A DNA stretch of 8,051 nucleotides from Roseomonas sp. (GTDB lineage Bacteria > Pseudomonadota > Alphaproteobacteria > Acetobacterales > Acetobacteraceae), in contig JADCFR010000229.1 of assembly GCA_020249415.1 (NCBI GenBank), forward strand, positions 1 to 8,051. Direction: 5' to 3'. Shown in pieces: positions 7,053 through 8,051 of the stretch. Made by a program: the position numbers and the translations under genes. The notes under the pieces are model-generated. The model did not search any database. It saw only the letters and a list, made by a program, of their open reading frames with translations, and was not told the origin of the DNA. How positions within the stretch are numbered: the first letter of the stretch is position 1; each line of letters starts with the position of its first letter.

Positions 7053-7936
7053 TGGCGGAAGCGCGCAACAGCATCGCCGCCCCCATGGGCATGGCCGGCA
7101 GCAACCCCCGCGCCGATATGCTGACCCATATCATCCTGGTGCTTGGCGTGCTGCTTTTCGCGCTGCCGATTTGGATTGTGCTGATGGGTTCCACCCATGA
7201 TGCCGCAACCATCGGGCGCGGTGAGGTCCCGCTTTTGCCCGGCGCCGAGGCTGCGGCGAATTATGGCGCGGTCTGGAATCAGGGCAACAAGCAGCGCGCC
7301 GGCGTGCCGGTTTCCACCATGATGTTCAATAGCGCCATCATGGCGCTGCTGATCACCTTCGGTAAAATCGCGATTTCCATCATCTCGGCCTATGCGGTTG
7401 CCTTCTTTTCCTTCCCTGGCCGCATGCTGTTCTTCTGGGCGATCTTCATCACGCTCATGCTGCCGGTGGAGGTGCGGATTTTCCCGACCTTCCAGGTTGT
7501 GTCCGATCTTGGCCTGGTGAATACCTATGCCGGGCTGATCGTGCCGCTGATTGCTTCCGCAACGGCGACGCTGCTGTTCCGCCAATTCTTCCTGACCATC
7601 CCGGATGAGCTGGTGGAAGCCGCCAAGATGGATGGTGCCGGCCCGATCCGGTTCTTCAAGGATGTGGTACTGCCACTATCGGCCACGAATATCGCGGCCC
7701 TTTTCGTCATTCTGTTTGTCTATGGCTGGAACCAATATCTTTGGCCGCTGCTGGTGACGACCTCCACCGATGTGGAAACCATCATGATCGGCATTGTGAA
7801 AATGCTGGGCTCTCAGGGGGATACGGAATGGCATCTGGTCATGGCGACCACCGTGCTCGCCTTGCTGCCGCCCGTTGCCATTGTGATCCTGATGCAGCGC
7901 TGGTTCGTCAAGGGATTGGTCGAGACCGAGAAATGA
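7052..7936 (+). CDS. ugpE: sn-Glycerol-3-phosphate ABC transporter permease UgpE
   Basis: The product has 294 residues, about 13 more than E. coli UgpE, with the extra length at the N-terminus. It forms the second half of the transmembrane channel with UgpA. Membrane segments are visible at about 24-46, 90-118, 125-146, 157-175, 210-233 and 262-282. The EAA loop is at Glu189 (EAAKMDGAGPIRFF, then PLS at 208-210). Stretches shared with E. coli UgpE include FFWAIFITLMLPVEVRIFP (127-145), ASATATLLFRQFF (168-180), IPDELVEAA (183-191), YGWNQYLWPLL (224-234) and the C-terminal VKGLVETEK. The start ATG shares its A with the TGA of ugpA, a classic coupling arrangement. An ATG at 7085 would give a length nearer the E. 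coli protein, but the one-base overlap favours 7052. ugpC follows 9 bp downstream. Confidence 0.96.
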   Translation: MAEARNSIAAPMGMAGSNPRADMLTHIILVLGVLLFALPIWIVLMGSTHDAATIGRGEVPLLPGAEAAANYGAVWNQGNKQRAGVPVSTMMFNSAIMALLITFGKIAISIISAYAVAFFSFPGRMLFFWAIFITLMLPVEVRIFPTFQVVSDLGLVNTYAGLIVPLIASATATLLFRQFFLTIPDELVEAAKMDGAGPIRFFKDVVLPLSATNIAALFVILFVYGWNQYLWPLLVTTSTDVETIMIGIVKMLGSQGDTEWHLVMATTVLALLPPVAIVILMQRWFVKGLVETEK

Positions 7937-7945
7937 GAAAACCCC

Positions 7946-8051
7946 ATGGCTGAGTTGAAACTATCCGGAATTGTGAAGAAGTTCGGCGCGGTGCGCGTGC
8001 TGCATGGCATTGATCTGACGGTTCAAAATGGAGAGATGATTGTCATTGTCG
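7946..8051 (+). CDS. ugpC: sn-Glycerol-3-phosphate ABC transporter ATP-binding protein UgpC, 5' part only
   Basis: Only the first 35 codons are in the window; the gene runs off the right edge. The visible part contains LKLSGIVKKFG (4-14) and the strand VLHGIDLTVQNGEMIVIV (18-35), the usual beginning of an ABC ATPase up to the residues just before the Walker A loop, so no catalytic motif can be checked. The assignment as UgpC rather than another sugar-type (MalK-like) ATPase rests on position, 9 bp after ugpE in the standard ugpBAEC order, and on similarity to the E. coli UgpC N-terminus (MA-LKL, then G-E-IV-V). It would hydrolyse ATP on the cytoplasmic face by docking on the EAA loops of UgpA and UgpE. 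The ribosome site is weak and translation may be coupled to ugpE. Confidence 0.9.
   Translation, partial: MAELKLSGIVKKFGAVRVLHGIDLTVQNGEMIVIV

Overview
The window is high-GC, densely packed DNA of ordinary bacterial chromosomal type. The proteins it encodes suggest an alphaproteobacterium, possibly Rhodospirillales or Acetobacteraceae. That placement is an inference from codon usage, the presence of a TTT-type solute receptor and the gene order; no rRNA or phylogenetic marker is present. No RNA gene, mobile element, CRISPR array, phage gene or toxin-antitoxin pair was seen.

Left block, minus strand (1-2402). A periplasmic tripartite tricarboxylate transporter (TTT/Bug) receptor gene is followed after 3 bp by a gamma-glutamyltransferase-family Ntn-hydrolase gene that runs off the left edge. 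The pair looks like an operon for binding and then hydrolysing an unknown, probably amidated, solute. The hydrolase keeps the autoprocessing threonine but lacks most residues that hold the glutamate moiety in true gamma-glutamyltransferases.

A 131-bp divergent intergenic region (2403-2533) separates the two blocks.

Right block, plus strand (2534-8051). A small alpha/beta hydrolase gene overlaps a clear aerobic glycerol-3-phosphate dehydrogenase gene (glpD) by 32 bp. After a 93-bp gap comes an sn-glycerol-3-phosphate ABC importer in the order ugpB (binding protein), ugpA and ugpE (permeases), ugpC (ATPase, first 35 codons only). UgpBAEC would bring glycerol-3-phosphate, and possibly glycerophosphodiesters, into the cell. 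GlpD would oxidise it to dihydroxyacetone phosphate and pass electrons to the quinone pool. A GC-rich hairpin with a downstream T-run lies between ugpB and ugpA and may lower permease expression relative to the binding protein.

I do not see a new type of system here. The points most worth a second look are the altered substrate pocket of the GGT-like enzyme beside its receptor, the alpha/beta hydrolase with no obvious catalytic acid that overlaps glpD, and the ugpB-ugpA hairpin.
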